The position numbers and the translations under genes are program-made. A stretch of DNA of 64,000 nt from Pedobacter suwonensis (GTDB lineage Bacteria; Bacteroidota; Bacteroidia; Sphingobacteriales; Sphingobacteriaceae): NCBI RefSeq assembly GCF_900111825.1, contig NZ_FOJM01000002.1, positions 62,001-126,000 on the forward strand, written 5' to 3'. How positions within the stretch are numbered: position 1 is the stretch's first letter; each line of letters starts with the position of its first letter. Positions 27,058 to 35,980 of the stretch are shown here, piece by piece. The notes under the pieces were generated by a model, which was given only the letters and a program-made list of their open reading frames with translations, ran no database searches and had not been told where the DNA came from.

Positions 27058-28548
27058 ATGTTTAAAACCAAGAATTTAAATTATAAATACCAGGATTTTT
27101 TCCTCAATATTGGCCTTTTGTTGTGGATAGCCATATTTAATACGTACAACCTAACCAGCAAAATTTGGATAAACTATGCCAGCTGCATTTTGGCTCTAGG
27201 ATTTTGTTTGCTTCCTGTACTTGTTTTTTATTTTCTTAAAGCAACGCTAAGAAACGGCCTGAATCGAAACAGATACATTGCTTACTGGAGCACCTGCTTT
27301 CTTATCCTCCTTCCACTTTTTACAGATATTTCAATTTACCTGCAAATTGCGAAGCTTGACCATACTGTTTTCATTTCAACAGCATTGTTAGCAACTTCCC
27401 TCGAAATGATATTGATCGTCAATCAGTATTACCAGAAAAAAGTGCTGCACATTAAATGGGTCAAAAAAATTGGCCTGGAGAATGCATTATTTGTCACCAT
27501 TGTTTTACTTGCTTTAACCATCTCCATAATGGCGGTATCAAGTTTAAACAACCCGATTTACCAACGAAATGGATTCCGTTTAGTAGGTTTCGAATTCAAC
27601 ATTAAAGCACTCTGGTTTAATTTTGGAACATTTTTAGGCTTCTTTTCGCAATTTCTGATCATGTACTTATGCGGATACCTGCTTTTTCTGATCAATAGCC
27701 GGTTACTGGTATCTAAAATCCTCAAAGAAAAAGGACTGTTGATTTATCTGTTAACACTCTCTGCCACCATAGCGGTATTATATCCCCTATTGGCCCAAAT
27801 ATTAATTTTACTCCCCATCAATACGGTTTTCGGTCGGAGCATATTCGTCACCAATCCATTCGAACCTGAAAATGCATTTGGTGCATTTGCCATTATGCTC
27901 ATCAGTTTGCCTATAGTTTTGGCTTTGCAATGGGGCAAGCAAAACAATAAAATCCTTTATTTAGAGAAGGAAAAATCACAACATGAGCTTGATTTACTAA
28001 AACAACAACTAAATCCTCATTTTTTCTTCAATACGTTGAACAACCTTTATGCTTTGAGTTTGCAAAAATCGGATAAAACACCTGAAAGTATTTTACAATT
28101 ATCAGAACTGATGCGCTACACCATTTATAAAGGCCAGGAAAAATCGGTCAGGCTTTCCCAGGAAGTTGATTATATAAATGATTACATTCAATTACAACAA
28201 ATCCGTCTGCAAAGGAACCTACATTTTGAATTTGATAAACAGGTTACAGATGATGGGATCGAGATAGCTCCTCTCCTGCTAATTGTATTTGTAGAGAATG
28301 CATTTAAACATGGTATTGAACCTGCTGAAGGCGAAGCTTCTTTAAAACTATCACTTACTGCTAACCATAGGGTTCTCATTTTCTCCTGCGAAAATTCCTT
28401 TGATCCAGAAGAAAACAACAATTACAAGGGGATCGGGATTGATAATTTAAGAAAGAGACTCGAATTACTTTATCCTGATCGCTACAAATTGCATATCACC
28501 TCCATTCATAATATCTTTAAGGCAGAACTTAAACTCCGGTTAACATGA
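27058..28548 (+). CDS. sensor histidine kinase, LytS/YehU type
   Basis: 496 residues. About eight hydrophobic segments fill residues 10-300 and form the membrane sensor. Then a His_kinase domain: QQLNPHFFFNTLNNLYALS carries the phosphoacceptor His (about residue 322), followed by LSELMRYTIYKG, an N-box FVENAFKHGIEP and GIGIDNLRKRL. The C-terminal ATPase is of the HATPase_c class. It overlaps its LytTR response regulator by 4 bp and is divergent from the ABC/peptidase operon that it may control. Confidence 0.93.
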   Translation: MFKTKNLNYKYQDFFLNIGLLLWIAIFNTYNLTSKIWINYASCILALGFCLLPVLVFYFLKATLRNGLNRNRYIAYWSTCFLILLPLFTDISIYLQIAKLDHTVFISTALLATSLEMILIVNQYYQKKVLHIKWVKKIGLENALFVTIVLLALTISIMAVSSLNNPIYQRNGFRLVGFEFNIKALWFNFGTFLGFFSQFLIMYLCGYLLFLINSRLLVSKILKEKGLLIYLLTLSATIAVLYPLLAQILILLPINTVFGRSIFVTNPFEPENAFGAFAIMLISLPIVLALQWGKQNNKILYLEKEKSQHELDLLKQQLNPHFFFNTLNNLYALSLQKSDKTPESILQLSELMRYTIYKGQEKSVRLSQEVDYINDYIQLQQIRLQRNLHFEFDKQVTDDGIEIAPLLLIVFVENAFKHGIEPAEGEASLKLSLTANHRVLIFSCENSFDPEENNNYKGIGIDNLRKRLELLYPDRYKLHITSIHNIFKAELKLRLT

Positions 28549-29270
28549 GCTTGCGTTGTTTAATAATAGATGATGAACCGCTTGCACATGGTGTAATTAA
28601 GGAGTATGCAAAAGACATTCCTTTTATTAATATTATTGGCGATTGTTACCGTGCTACAGCAGCACTGGATTTTTTAAGGGAACAACAGGTAGATCTCATT
28701 TTCTTAGATATCCGGATGCCAAAACTAAATGGCTTGGAATTTTTAAGAACCTTAACAAATAAGCCGCTGGTAATTATAACCTCTGCACACGAGGAATATG
28801 CGCTGGCGGGTTTTGATCTGGCTGTTTGCGATTATCTTTTAAAGCCTTTCCGTCTCGACCGTTTTTTAAAAGCCGTTAACCGAGCGCTTGAATTGCATGA
28901 TCTTAAAAAGCAAATAGCTACACCTAATGAAATTGAAAACAAAGCGCCAAAAAACAATGGACAAATTTCTATTAAGGTTGACAAAAAGCACATCCTCATC
29001 AAAACAGACGAAATACAATATCTGGAAAGCCTGGGTAATTACGTTAAGGTGTGGAACGATCGCGTTTTTTTTCTTACCCCAAGAACGCTGGCCAGTTTTG
29101 AGGATCAATTGTCAACAGATTTTATTCGCATCCATAAGTCTTTTATCCTCAATAAAAAATATGTCGACTATCTGGAAGGCAATACCATTGTGCTCAGAAA
29201 TGGGCAAAATATTCCTGTAGGTAAAAATTATAGGGGTATAATTAAACGATTACTTGATATAGAGAATTAA
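28545..29270 (+). CDS. LytTR family response regulator
   Basis: 241 residues. Receiver at 1-120 with DDEP, phosphoacceptor Asp in LIFLDIRMPKLNG (about residue 56) and KPF near residue 105. A LytTR DNA-binding domain follows (about 145-240): KVDKKHILIKTDEIQYLESLGNYVKVW, FIRIHKSFILNKKYVDYLEG and IPVGKNYRG. LytTR proteins bind direct repeats about 21 bp apart; such repeats lie upstream of the divergent ABC operon. Confidence 0.95.
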   Translation: MSLRCLIIDDEPLAHGVIKEYAKDIPFINIIGDCYRATAALDFLREQQVDLIFLDIRMPKLNGLEFLRTLTNKPLVIITSAHEEYALAGFDLAVCDYLLKPFRLDRFLKAVNRALELHDLKKQIATPNEIENKAPKNNGQISIKVDKKHILIKTDEIQYLESLGNYVKVWNDRVFFLTPRTLASFEDQLSTDFIRIHKSFILNKKYVDYLEGNTIVLRNGQNIPVGKNYRGIIKRLLDIEN

Positions 29271-29312
29271 ACCAGATTTAAAAATTTATATTTAAGGCCA
29301 AACCATATTTAC

Positions 29313-30317
29313 ATGCCATATTTCTTTCCCGCGCAATACTCTACTTTATCAGCCGCTGCTTTAAGAGGTTATTTAATTGAAAATTATCAGTTAGACCAGT
29401 CTACAACCTGCCGGTTACTGATCAGAAATGTAAGTGACACCTATGTTCTGGAAAATCTGAGCCATAAATACATCTTCAAAATTTACCGCGATGCACACCG
29501 TAAACGCCATGAAATTGAAGCTGAAGTTGAATTGCTTAACATTTTGCACGCAAATGGAAATTCAGTTTCTTATCCAATCAAGGACCTGGAAGGCAAACAA
29601 ATCCAACAGTTTAATGCGATTGAGGGATTTAGAAATGGCATATTGTTTTCTTTTGCTGAAGGTAAAGTAATTTTGGACCTTGAGGATCAGCATCTGATCC
29701 AGTTAGGGCATGATATGGCTAAACTACACCAAAGCACCTCATCAATAAAACTGAACCATCCACGACCGATATTCAACTTCGAAACTACCTTATTCGAACC
29801 CTTAAAAAGTCTCGAACCACATTTTTCGGAAATGAAAGACGAATATGCATACTTACGGAACATTGCAGAAAAGGTAATTCTAAAGTTTGAAGAATTTGAC
29901 ACCGCTGCATTCAGTTATGGCTACTGCCATTATGATTTCTTTCCTAAAAATTTCCATTTCAACGCGCAGGGAAAAATTACCTTTTTCGACTTTGATTTTG
30001 CGGGAGAAGGTTACCTGGTTAACGATTTGATGTCGTTCCTTAACCATTATTTCTTTCACCAACAGAGCAACTCAATCTCAAGAGAACAGGCTGACAAGGA
30101 TTTTGCTACATTTTTAGCGGCTTATCAAGAATTGAGGCCCTTAACTGATGACGAACTAAAAGCTATCCCGTTTTTGGGTATTACCTTTCATATTTTCTTT
30201 TTAAAATTCTTTTATGATCATTACGATGATTGGTCTAATATTTTTTTAACCCCCAGATATACGAAACACCGCGTAGCGCTGATCAAAAAATGGGAAGAAA
30301 TGTATTGTAACTTTTAG
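29313..30317 (+). CDS. phosphotransferase family protein (APH/choline-kinase fold)
   Basis: 334 residues. N-lobe has YVLENLSHKYIFKIYR with the ATP-binding Lys; the catalytic loop is CHYDFFPKNFHF (H-x-D-x-x-x-x-N) and the metal-binding segment FFDFDFAGEGYLVND. The family transfers phosphate from ATP to small molecules such as aminoglycosides, homoserine or choline. No resistance gene context, so a metabolic role is more likely. It follows the LytTR gene by 42 bp and could be in the same transcript. Confidence 0.87.
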   Translation: MPYFFPAQYSTLSAAALRGYLIENYQLDQSTTCRLLIRNVSDTYVLENLSHKYIFKIYRDAHRKRHEIEAEVELLNILHANGNSVSYPIKDLEGKQIQQFNAIEGFRNGILFSFAEGKVILDLEDQHLIQLGHDMAKLHQSTSSIKLNHPRPIFNFETTLFEPLKSLEPHFSEMKDEYAYLRNIAEKVILKFEEFDTAAFSYGYCHYDFFPKNFHFNAQGKITFFDFDFAGEGYLVNDLMSFLNHYFFHQQSNSISREQADKDFATFLAAYQELRPLTDDELKAIPFLGITFHIFFLKFFYDHYDDWSNIFLTPRYTKHRVALIKKWEEMYCNF

Positions 30318-30380
30318 GCAATGCGACCTAAAATGTCGGCATGCTTCTTTATCTTGTACAGTCATAAAAAAAACAGTAAG

Positions 30381-31244
30381 ATGGACCAGAAAATAATTAA
30401 CCTTTACGATGAGTATACACACAGTCAGCTAAGCAGAAAGGATTTTATAAGAAAGCTGTCCATCTTGGCAGGTAGTACAGCTTTAGCCATGACTATCCTG
30501 CCTATGCTGGAGAATAATTATGCCGCTGCAGCAGAATTTAACAGTGATGACATTGAAGTAGAGAATATTACTTACACGGGGATAGAAAGTGAAATGAAAG
30601 CAGTTTTGGCTAAACCGAAGGGTAAAAAGAATTTGGGCTGTGTATTGGTTATTCATGAAAACAGAGGCTTAAATCCACATATTATTGATGTAACCAAACG
30701 TATTGCCGCTGAAGGTTTTCTGGCTTTGGGCGTTGATGCAATTTCACCATTTGGCGGAACACCGGCAGATGAAGATAAAGGACGCGAGCTGATTGGTAAA
30801 TTGGATCCTGAAAAAAACCTGCAGAACTATCTAAGTGGGCTTGACTATTTACGCAATAGAAAAGACGGCAATGGTAAAGTAGGCTGTGTGGGCTTTTGCT
30901 GGGGCGGCGGAATGGCCAATAAATTAGCAATTAATGATCCTAAACTGCAAGCCGCCGTCGCTTATTATGGCGCGCAGGCCAATGCGGCTGATGTTCCTAA
31001 AATTAAAGCAAGTTTAATGCTGCATTACGCTGGTTTGGATGAAAGAATAAATGCCGGAATACCAGCTTATGAACAGGCTTTAAAAGACAATAAAATCAAT
31101 TATAAAATTTATATCTATGATGGCGTAAATCATGCTTTCAATAACAACACTTCACCTACCCGATATAACGAAGCCGCAGCAAAGCTGGCCTGGAGCAGAA
31201 CCATTGACTTGTTTAAACATAAATTGGCGGTATTGACACGATAA
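30381..31244 (+). CDS. dienelactone hydrolase family protein, probably exported
   Basis: 287 residues from the ATG at DQKIINLYDEY; the open frame reaches 60 bp further but starts only 4 bp after the previous stop. The N-terminal region SRKDFIRKLSILAGSTALAM resembles a Tat signal with an Arg-Lys pair. The hydrolase domain has VLVIHENRGLN, the nucleophile Cys in VGFCWGGGMA, an Asp in GLDERI and His in GVNHAFNN, the Cys-Asp-His triad of dienelactone hydrolases. Substrate unknown. Confidence 0.88.
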   Translation: MDQKIINLYDEYTHSQLSRKDFIRKLSILAGSTALAMTILPMLENNYAAAAEFNSDDIEVENITYTGIESEMKAVLAKPKGKKNLGCVLVIHENRGLNPHIIDVTKRIAAEGFLALGVDAISPFGGTPADEDKGRELIGKLDPEKNLQNYLSGLDYLRNRKDGNGKVGCVGFCWGGGMANKLAINDPKLQAAVAYYGAQANAADVPKIKASLMLHYAGLDERINAGIPAYEQALKDNKINYKIYIYDGVNHAFNNNTSPTRYNEAAAKLAWSRTIDLFKHKLAVLTR

Positions 31245-31267
31245 TAAGTTAATCAACATTAGTTCAA

Positions 31268-31432
31268 TCGTTTCGAGCGGAGCGCAGCGAAATCGAGGAA
31301 TCTTTTAAAGTTACTTGTAAATCAGGAAGATTTCTCCATTTCGCTACCAACGAAACCTGTGGAACAAGCAAGCATACCATTAGCGAATAAAAAACCAATG
31401 CTTAAATTGGTAAGCTTCAGTCGAAATCACGA
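31268..31432. repeat. gene-less inverted-arm element (related to the GIY-YIG units)
   Basis: Left arm TCGTTTCGAGCGGAGCGCAG and right arm ending GCTTCAGTCGAAATCACG are relatives of the arms of the two GIY-YIG units at 31464 and 32011. Between the arms lie only 16-20 bases. The right arm is enlarged: the TACCAA...TTGGTA stem holds a loop with CCTGTGGAACAAGCAAGC, shared with the solo arm at 32590-32696. Confidence 0.65.
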
Positions 31433-31463
31433 TTTTCCTAATAATTTCACCCATCAAATAATC

Positions 31464-31999
31464 CGTCATTTCGAGCGAAGTGCAACGAAGTCGAGAAATC
31501 TTTTAAGTTGCAATAAATAAAACTCAAAGATTGCTCCATTACTATTGAAATAACGAACTTTCCTTTTAAATTCATGGGTATGGAACGTGGCGGATGCATC
31601 TATATCATGACCAATTATCAAAGAACAACTTTATACATTGGTGTAACGTCCGATCTCAGAAGTCGTATTTATGAGCACAGGGAAAAAGTATATCCTAAAT
31701 CATTTACGGCAAAGTATAATCTAACTATCTGTGTTTACTATGAAGTTTATTCTACGATAGAAGAAGCCATTGATCGGGAAAAGCAACTAAAAAAGTGGAA
31801 TAGAGCAAAAAAAGACACTTTAATTGACAAATTTAATAAAAGCTGGGATGACTTAACAGCTATCATAAATGAGTGGGAGGATTGAGAATTTCCTAAGATT
31901 TGCAAGTATTTAATGCAAAATCCATATCCAGAGTAGAGGTTAAAAGATTTCTCCGTTCCGCTACCGATGAAAAATCGGTAAGCTTCAGTCGAAATGACG
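31464..31999 (+). mobile_element. inverted-repeat-bounded unit carrying an intact GIY-YIG gene (unit A)
   Basis: Left arm 31464-31507 starts CGTCATTTCGAGCGAAGTGC and runs to GAGAAATCTTTTAA. Right arm 31940-31999 starts TTAAAAGATTTCTC and ends AGTCGAAATGACG. The outer 11 bases and the inner 14 bases of the arms are inverse complements. The right arm contains a perfect hairpin TACCGAT-GAAAA-ATCGGTA. The only gene inside is the GIY-YIG nuclease at 31574-31885. Unit B at 32011 has the same plan. Mobility is inferred. Confidence 0.65.
31574..31885 (+). CDS. GIY-YIG nuclease family protein
   Basis: 103 residues, the whole of which is one GIY-YIG domain: GCIYIMTNYQRTTLYIGVTS contains both the GIY-like (IYI) and YIG motifs, then catalytic Arg in LRSRIYEHR, YNLTICVYYEVY, and the metal-binding Glu in STIEEAIDREKQLKKWNR. 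Proteins of this size and type (YhbQ/SLX1-like) are predicted to nick DNA; there is no extra DNA-binding domain. The gene is placed between the inverted arms of unit A and has a damaged copy 236 bp downstream. A second ATG two codons in is an equally good start. Confidence 0.92.
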   Translation: MGMERGGCIYIMTNYQRTTLYIGVTSDLRSRIYEHREKVYPKSFTAKYNLTICVYYEVYSTIEEAIDREKQLKKWNRAKKDTLIDKFNKSWDDLTAIINEWED

Positions 32000-32010
32000 C
32001 TTCATATATC

Positions 32011-32496
32011 CGTCATTTCGAGCGAAGTGCAACGAAGTCGAGAAATCTTTTAACGTTGCAATAAATAAAACTCAAAGATTGCTCCATTATTATTGAAATA
32101 AAGAATTTTCCTCTTAAATTCATGGGTATGGAACGTGGCGGATGCATCTATATCACGACCAACTATCTAAGAACAACATTGTACGTTGGTGTTAGATCAG
32201 ACCTAAGAAGCCGTATTTACGAGCATCAGTATAAAATTTACCCTAAATCATTTACCGCAAATATAACCTGAGTATTTGTGTCTATTATGAGGTTTATACC
32301 TCTATTGAAGAGGCTATTGATCGCGAAAAGCAATTAAAAAAGTGGAATAGAGCGAAAAAAGATGCGCTGATTAGCAACTTTAATAAAGATTGGAATGATT
32401 TAACGAAAGTTATAAGTGAGTGGGATGAATAATGATTAGTGATTTTATTTGTCTTGATGGATCTCTCCGTTTCGCTATGCTTCAGTCGAGATGACG
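32011..32496 (+). mobile_element. inverted-repeat-bounded unit with a broken GIY-YIG gene (unit B)
   Basis: The left arm (32011-32053) is identical to that of unit A through GAGAAATCTTTTAA, and the next about 70 bases up to the nuclease ATG differ at only a few positions. The right arm is shorter: GATCTCTCCGTTTCGC, then TTCAGTCGAGATGACG to 32496, without the inner hairpin. The arms enclose the nuclease pseudogene at 32122-32432. Units A and B are separated by 11 bases. Confidence 0.6.
32122..32432 (+). pseudogene. GIY-YIG nuclease gene, frameshifted copy
   Basis: The 5' part reads MGMERGGCIYITTNYLRTTLYVGVRSDL, close to the intact copy at 31574. At about 32260, within ACCGCAAATATAACC, one base is missing relative to GGCAAAGTATAATC of the intact copy, which shifts the frame to an early stop. 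The downstream frame still encodes SICVYYEVYTSIEEAIDREKQ and ends DLTKVISEWDE, so the loss is recent. Confidence 0.85.
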
Positions 32497-32589
32497 CCAC
32501 ATATCCATTATTTTATCACAGCAAAACTTAGTGTTGCAGACAACCCAAAGGACTAGCGAAATTTTCTAAAAAATGGCAAAACTAAGTTC

Positions 32590-32696
32590 AAAGATTTCTC
32601 TATTCCGTTACCAATGAAACCTGTGGAACAAGCAAGCATACCATTAACAAATAAAAAAATAATGCTTAAATTGGTAAGCTTCAGTCGAAAGGACGA
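32590..32696. repeat. solo right arm of the GIY-YIG-type element
   Basis: AAGATTTCTCTATTCCGTTA at the left and GGTAAGCTTCAGTCGAAAGG at the right. It shares the CCTGTGGAACAAGCAAGCAT loop with the element at 31268-31432 and the TACCAAT...ATTGGTA stem. No matching left arm is recognisable upstream, so it is a remnant. It ends 13 bases before the 3' end of the Ter operon. Confidence 0.6.
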
Positions 32697-32708
32697 TCGC
32701 TCTAGACC

Positions 32709-33671
32709 TTATAACAAATCTGTTTTTAACATCGTCTTCAAAATATTCGATTGAACATCAAAATTATTAAGATGGTTGAGAAAATTGATATCCGATATTT
32801 TGCCATAACTATCTTCCAATAATTGAACGACTTCATTCGGAATGGCAGTTTTTAAAACCGCAGCATTGCTTTTCAACTTATCATTTTTATACTGTAGTTC
32901 CTGTACAATCCGCTCACGCTCTGAAAGATTGTTGGTCATGTCCAGGTCTTTCAAAATCGTTAAATCGCAAAACAGGAACAGGTTTCTACTGGGAAAAAAC
33001 AGATAATAATAATCTTCATCTAAAAATTTATAAACTTCGATCACCAGCTCACCGGATTTTAAACCAATATAAAATTCAGTCCTGAAATCATTCTTGCACA
33101 GCTTGCCCATCAATTTTTTCTCGATGGTTGCATACACATTGGTGTATACCTGCTTGTTCTGAAAATCAATCAGTTTTGAAAATTGATCTGTAGTGAGATC
33201 AAAATAAAAATCGTTGGCGTATTTGGAACTAAAAACGTTGATGTTTTTTGAAAAGGGGAAATCTGAACTCAACTCAGATAGTACGCTGAATAGCTTACGA
33301 AGCGATAAATTAATTTTAAGCGACTGCTTCTGCTTATCCTGCTGGAAACTTTTCTGATCAACAAGCGTTCCCGACATTCGATCAATCAGTTCTTCATTCA
33401 GGTGAATTTCATCATAGATGAGCGATACATTTTTCTCATTGCTCTTTTTAATCTTCCTGAGCAGTTCGATTACACTATCGGTAAATTGAAGATGGAAAAG
33501 ATCTAATTTTTCGATCTCCAGTTCTTCGTTATTGGCAAAAAGCTGATGAATAACCTGGCTCCGCAGGTAAATTTTATAAATCACCTCATCATCAAAAAAC
33601 ACAGAGAGCAACTGTAAACGGTTGATCTCTGCGCTTGATTTTTTGAGAATATTTAAACGGTATTCATCCAT
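32709..33671 (-). CDS. unrecognised protein, last gene of the Ter operon
   Basis: 320 residues, soluble, rich in Leu, Lys, Asp and Asn, with long helical stretches (NILKKSSAEINRLQLLSVFF, LSERERIVQELQYKNDKLKS) and a middle part with strands (FRTEFYIGLKSGELVIEVYK, YYYLFFPSRNLFLFCDLTIL). No motif I recognise. It begins 7 bp after the TelA stop and is therefore part of the tellurite-resistance-like operon; as TelA neighbours are often partners, it may act with TelA. Confidence 0.8.
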   Translation of the reverse strand: MDEYRLNILKKSSAEINRLQLLSVFFDDEVIYKIYLRSQVIHQLFANNEELEIEKLDLFHLQFTDSVIELLRKIKKSNEKNVSLIYDEIHLNEELIDRMSGTLVDQKSFQQDKQKQSLKINLSLRKLFSVLSELSSDFPFSKNINVFSSKYANDFYFDLTTDQFSKLIDFQNKQVYTNVYATIEKKLMGKLCKNDFRTEFYIGLKSGELVIEVYKFLDEDYYYLFFPSRNLFLFCDLTILKDLDMTNNLSERERIVQELQYKNDKLKSNAAVLKTAIPNEVVQLLEDSYGKISDINFLNHLNNFDVQSNILKTMLKTDLL

Positions 33672-33678
33672 ATTTTAA

Positions 33679-34776
33679 TTAATTCACCCTCGTTACGTTC
33701 TTTTTCAACTCTGCTTCCAAAGTTTTAAGTTCGCCATCCAGTACTCTTCTGCTCTGTGCACCTGCTTCATGAATCTGTTTCACTTCATTAAGCGTTTCAA
33801 TCAGCGATGAAGTGGTTCGTTTTAAAGTTTCCAAAGATACTACTGTTTTTTCATTCTCCTTGGCTACATCAATGCTGTTCTGTTTCAGCATCTCTGCATT
33901 TTTCTGTAAAATGGTATTGGTAGTATCCGAAATTTTCTTCTGCATCTCTACATTGGCTTTTTGCCTTTGCAAAGCAACCGCAATGGTCAATTGATTTTTC
34001 CATACGGGAATGGTGGTAGAAACAATTGACTGTGCCTTTTCTGCAATTGAGGTATTATTGTTCTGCACCACGCGGATCTGCGCTAAAGATTGCAACATAA
34101 TGAAACGCACAATCTTCATATCGGCCAGTCTTTTATCCAAACGACTGATGAAATCCCTTAAATCTGCAATTTCATAATCCTGGTAATCAGCCGGGCGGCC
34201 TTCCATTTCGGCCAATTTAATACTCAGCTCGTTGTACTTTAACTGTCCGGCAATAATCAGTTCTTCCATCTGGTGGATGTAACCAACATTGCTATCGAAC
34301 ATGGTTTGCAGCGAACTGTTATCTTTAATTGAATTTAACCTTCCAGCCTTGATTTTGTTGGTAATTTTATCGATATTATTCACCACCACATCATATTTCT
34401 GGAAAAGCTTTTTCACATCAACCACCAGATTTTTCAGGAATGGAATTTTAGAGATAAATCCCTTAAAGCCGCTCTGTTCCAATTCAGATACATCGATGTA
34501 ATTCAGTTCGGTTAGCAGCTCGTTAATTAAACCTCCAACTTCACCACTGTTATAGGTACGTACAGACGATAAAAAATCGTTACTGTATTTCTCCATGGAG
34601 TTTTGAGCATCGCTTCCATAATTCAGAATCGAATTTACATCCGATGGTTCTAACGATTTGCCAATCTCCTTATATTTAGCTGTTTCTTCAGCTGTTATTT
34701 TTTCGAGGTTAACATTTCCGTCCTTATCCAGTTTAACCGGCGTAAGGTCTTGATTAACGTTTGGGTTGGTTTCCAT
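33679..34776 (-). CDS. telA: TelA family toxic anion resistance protein
   Basis: 365 residues, predominantly helical coiled coil. Typical TelA blocks: LEPSDVNSILNYGSDAQNSMEKYSNDFLSSVR near the N-terminus, IPFLKNLVVDVKKLFQKYDVVVNNIDKI, then ARLNSIKDNSSL, MRIVRFIMLQSLAQIRVVQNNN-like segment and IVSTTIPVWKNQLTIAVALQRQK. TelA proteins occur with TerD/TerC in stress operons and were first linked to tellurite resistance; their biochemical role is unsettled. Second-last gene of the operon, 27 bp after the second TerD gene. Confidence 0.9.
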   Translation of the reverse strand: METNPNVNQDLTPVKLDKDGNVNLEKITAEETAKYKEIGKSLEPSDVNSILNYGSDAQNSMEKYSNDFLSSVRTYNSGEVGGLINELLTELNYIDVSELEQSGFKGFISKIPFLKNLVVDVKKLFQKYDVVVNNIDKITNKIKAGRLNSIKDNSSLQTMFDSNVGYIHQMEELIIAGQLKYNELSIKLAEMEGRPADYQDYEIADLRDFISRLDKRLADMKIVRFIMLQSLAQIRVVQNNNTSIAEKAQSIVSTTIPVWKNQLTIAVALQRQKANVEMQKKISDTTNTILQKNAEMLKQNSIDVAKENEKTVVSLETLKRTTSSLIETLNEVKQIHEAGAQSRRVLDGELKTLEAELKKNVTRVN

Positions 34777-34803
34777 AGTTTGATTTATAACCAGCTTTAC
34801 AGC

Positions 34804-35418
34804 TTATAAATAGTTTTGAGTTACGGTTCTAACAGTATCTTCCAGTTTTCTATCTTTGGTTGGTTCACCAATGGCATTAAATTTCCATTCGCCGTTCTTC
34901 TTGTAAAAAACACCCATTACCATTGATACGTGACCTGCAAAATTGGCGCCGTTAGCAATGTCGAACTTGGCAAAAACCTCGTTAACACGTTTGGTAGTGC
35001 CTTCATAAATGCGGATGGAAGCAAAAGGGATCGTGCCAAAATCATGACCTCTAAAGCTGTTCAATACAAAAGCAACATAATTTACATTGGCATCCAATTG
35101 TGAAAAATCAATGGTGATAATTTCGTTATCCAAACCGTCATCGCCACCCATATCGCCAGTTAAATCATCGCCGCTATGCTTTACCGAGCCGTTTTTAGAT
35201 TTGAGGTTGCCAAAGTAAACCACCTCTAAAAGCTGTTTGTTTTCGTTATATAAAGCACAGCTTGCGTCTAAATCTACCGCCTCTTTTGACGATCCAAAGC
35301 CAAATAAGCCTTTCTTTTCAATTGCACCCCAGTTTATTCCAACACAAGCTTGTTGAAGTGTGCTGCCATTGCTTTTTTCCAGACTGATGCGTTGTCCTTT
35401 TTGAAGATTGATTGCCAT
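34804..35418 (-). CDS. TerD family protein (second copy)
   Basis: 204 residues. TerD pattern: INLQKGQRISLEK start, GINWGAIEKKGLFGFGSSKEAVDLDASCALY, HSGDDLTGDMGGDDGLDNEIITIDFSQLDANV and FVLNSFRGHDFGTIPFASIRI. The acidic GDDxxGDxxGDDE segment is the calcium-binding site of this family. It starts 4 bp after the first TerD gene and is longer by a SSKEAVDL loop, so the two copies are divergent paralogues rather than a recent duplication. Confidence 0.92.
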   Translation of the reverse strand: MAINLQKGQRISLEKSNGSTLQQACVGINWGAIEKKGLFGFGSSKEAVDLDASCALYNENKQLLEVVYFGNLKSKNGSVKHSGDDLTGDMGGDDGLDNEIITIDFSQLDANVNYVAFVLNSFRGHDFGTIPFASIRIYEGTTKRVNEVFAKFDIANGANFAGHVSMVMGVFYKKNGEWKFNAIGEPTKDRKLEDTVRTVTQNYL

Positions 35419-35422
35419 AATA

Positions 35423-35977
35423 TTATTGATATTTGTTTAGATAATCCTGTAAACCACCTTTCATGCCTACGCCGACAGCTTCGAACTTCCATTTGCCCTC
35501 ACGTTTGTAAATCCTTCCGAATTCTACCGCAGTTTCAATGGAGAAATCTTCCTCCAATTCATATTTCAAAATCACTTCATTGGTTACGGCATCAAAAATG
35601 CGGATGAAAGAATTTCTAACCTGACCAAAATTCTGTCTTCTGCTATCTGCCTCATGGATGGTTACCACAATGCAGATTTCATTTACTTTTGAATCAATTT
35701 TGGTTAGGTCAATTTTGATCTGCTCGTCATCACCATCACCATCACCGGTTAAATTATCACCGGTATGTTCTACTGCTCCGTCTGGTGAAACCAAATTGTT
35801 GTAAAACACAAAATTTTCATCAGAAATTAATTTTTTCTGATCGTTTAATATAAAAATTGAAGCATCCAAATCGAATGCAGAACCTGTTGAAGAGCTGTTG
35901 GTATCCCAACCTAAACCTATTGTAAATTTAGGTGCATCGATATTTTCACGCTGCCCCTTTTGCAAATTAATAGCCAT
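35423..35977 (-). CDS. TerD family protein (first copy)
   Basis: 184 residues. Canonical TerD: GQRENIDAPKFTIGLGWDTNSS, SAFDLDASIFILNDQKKLIS, VEHTGDNLTGDGDGDDEQIKIDL and NEICIVVTIHEADSRRQNFGQVRNSFIRI. The Asp-rich loop binds Ca2+ in characterised members. Starts 3 bp after the phosphoribosyltransferase gene. TerD proteins are cytosolic/membrane-associated stress proteins. Confidence 0.94.
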   Translation of the reverse strand: MAINLQKGQRENIDAPKFTIGLGWDTNSSSTGSAFDLDASIFILNDQKKLISDENFVFYNNLVSPDGAVEHTGDNLTGDGDGDDEQIKIDLTKIDSKVNEICIVVTIHEADSRRQNFGQVRNSFIRIFDAVTNEVILKYELEEDFSIETAVEFGRIYKREGKWKFEAVGVGMKGGLQDYLNKYQ

Positions 35978-35980
35978 ATT

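Noticed and set aside
32294..32500. 68-codon minus-strand frame over the nuclease pseudogene
   Set aside because: Shadow of the second half of the pseudogene and the right arm of unit B.
31260..32700. CRISPR-like array from recurring GAGAAATCTTTT/AAGCTTCAGTCG units
   Set aside because: Copies are inverted, irregularly spaced and enclose genes; there are no equal spacers and no cas genes.
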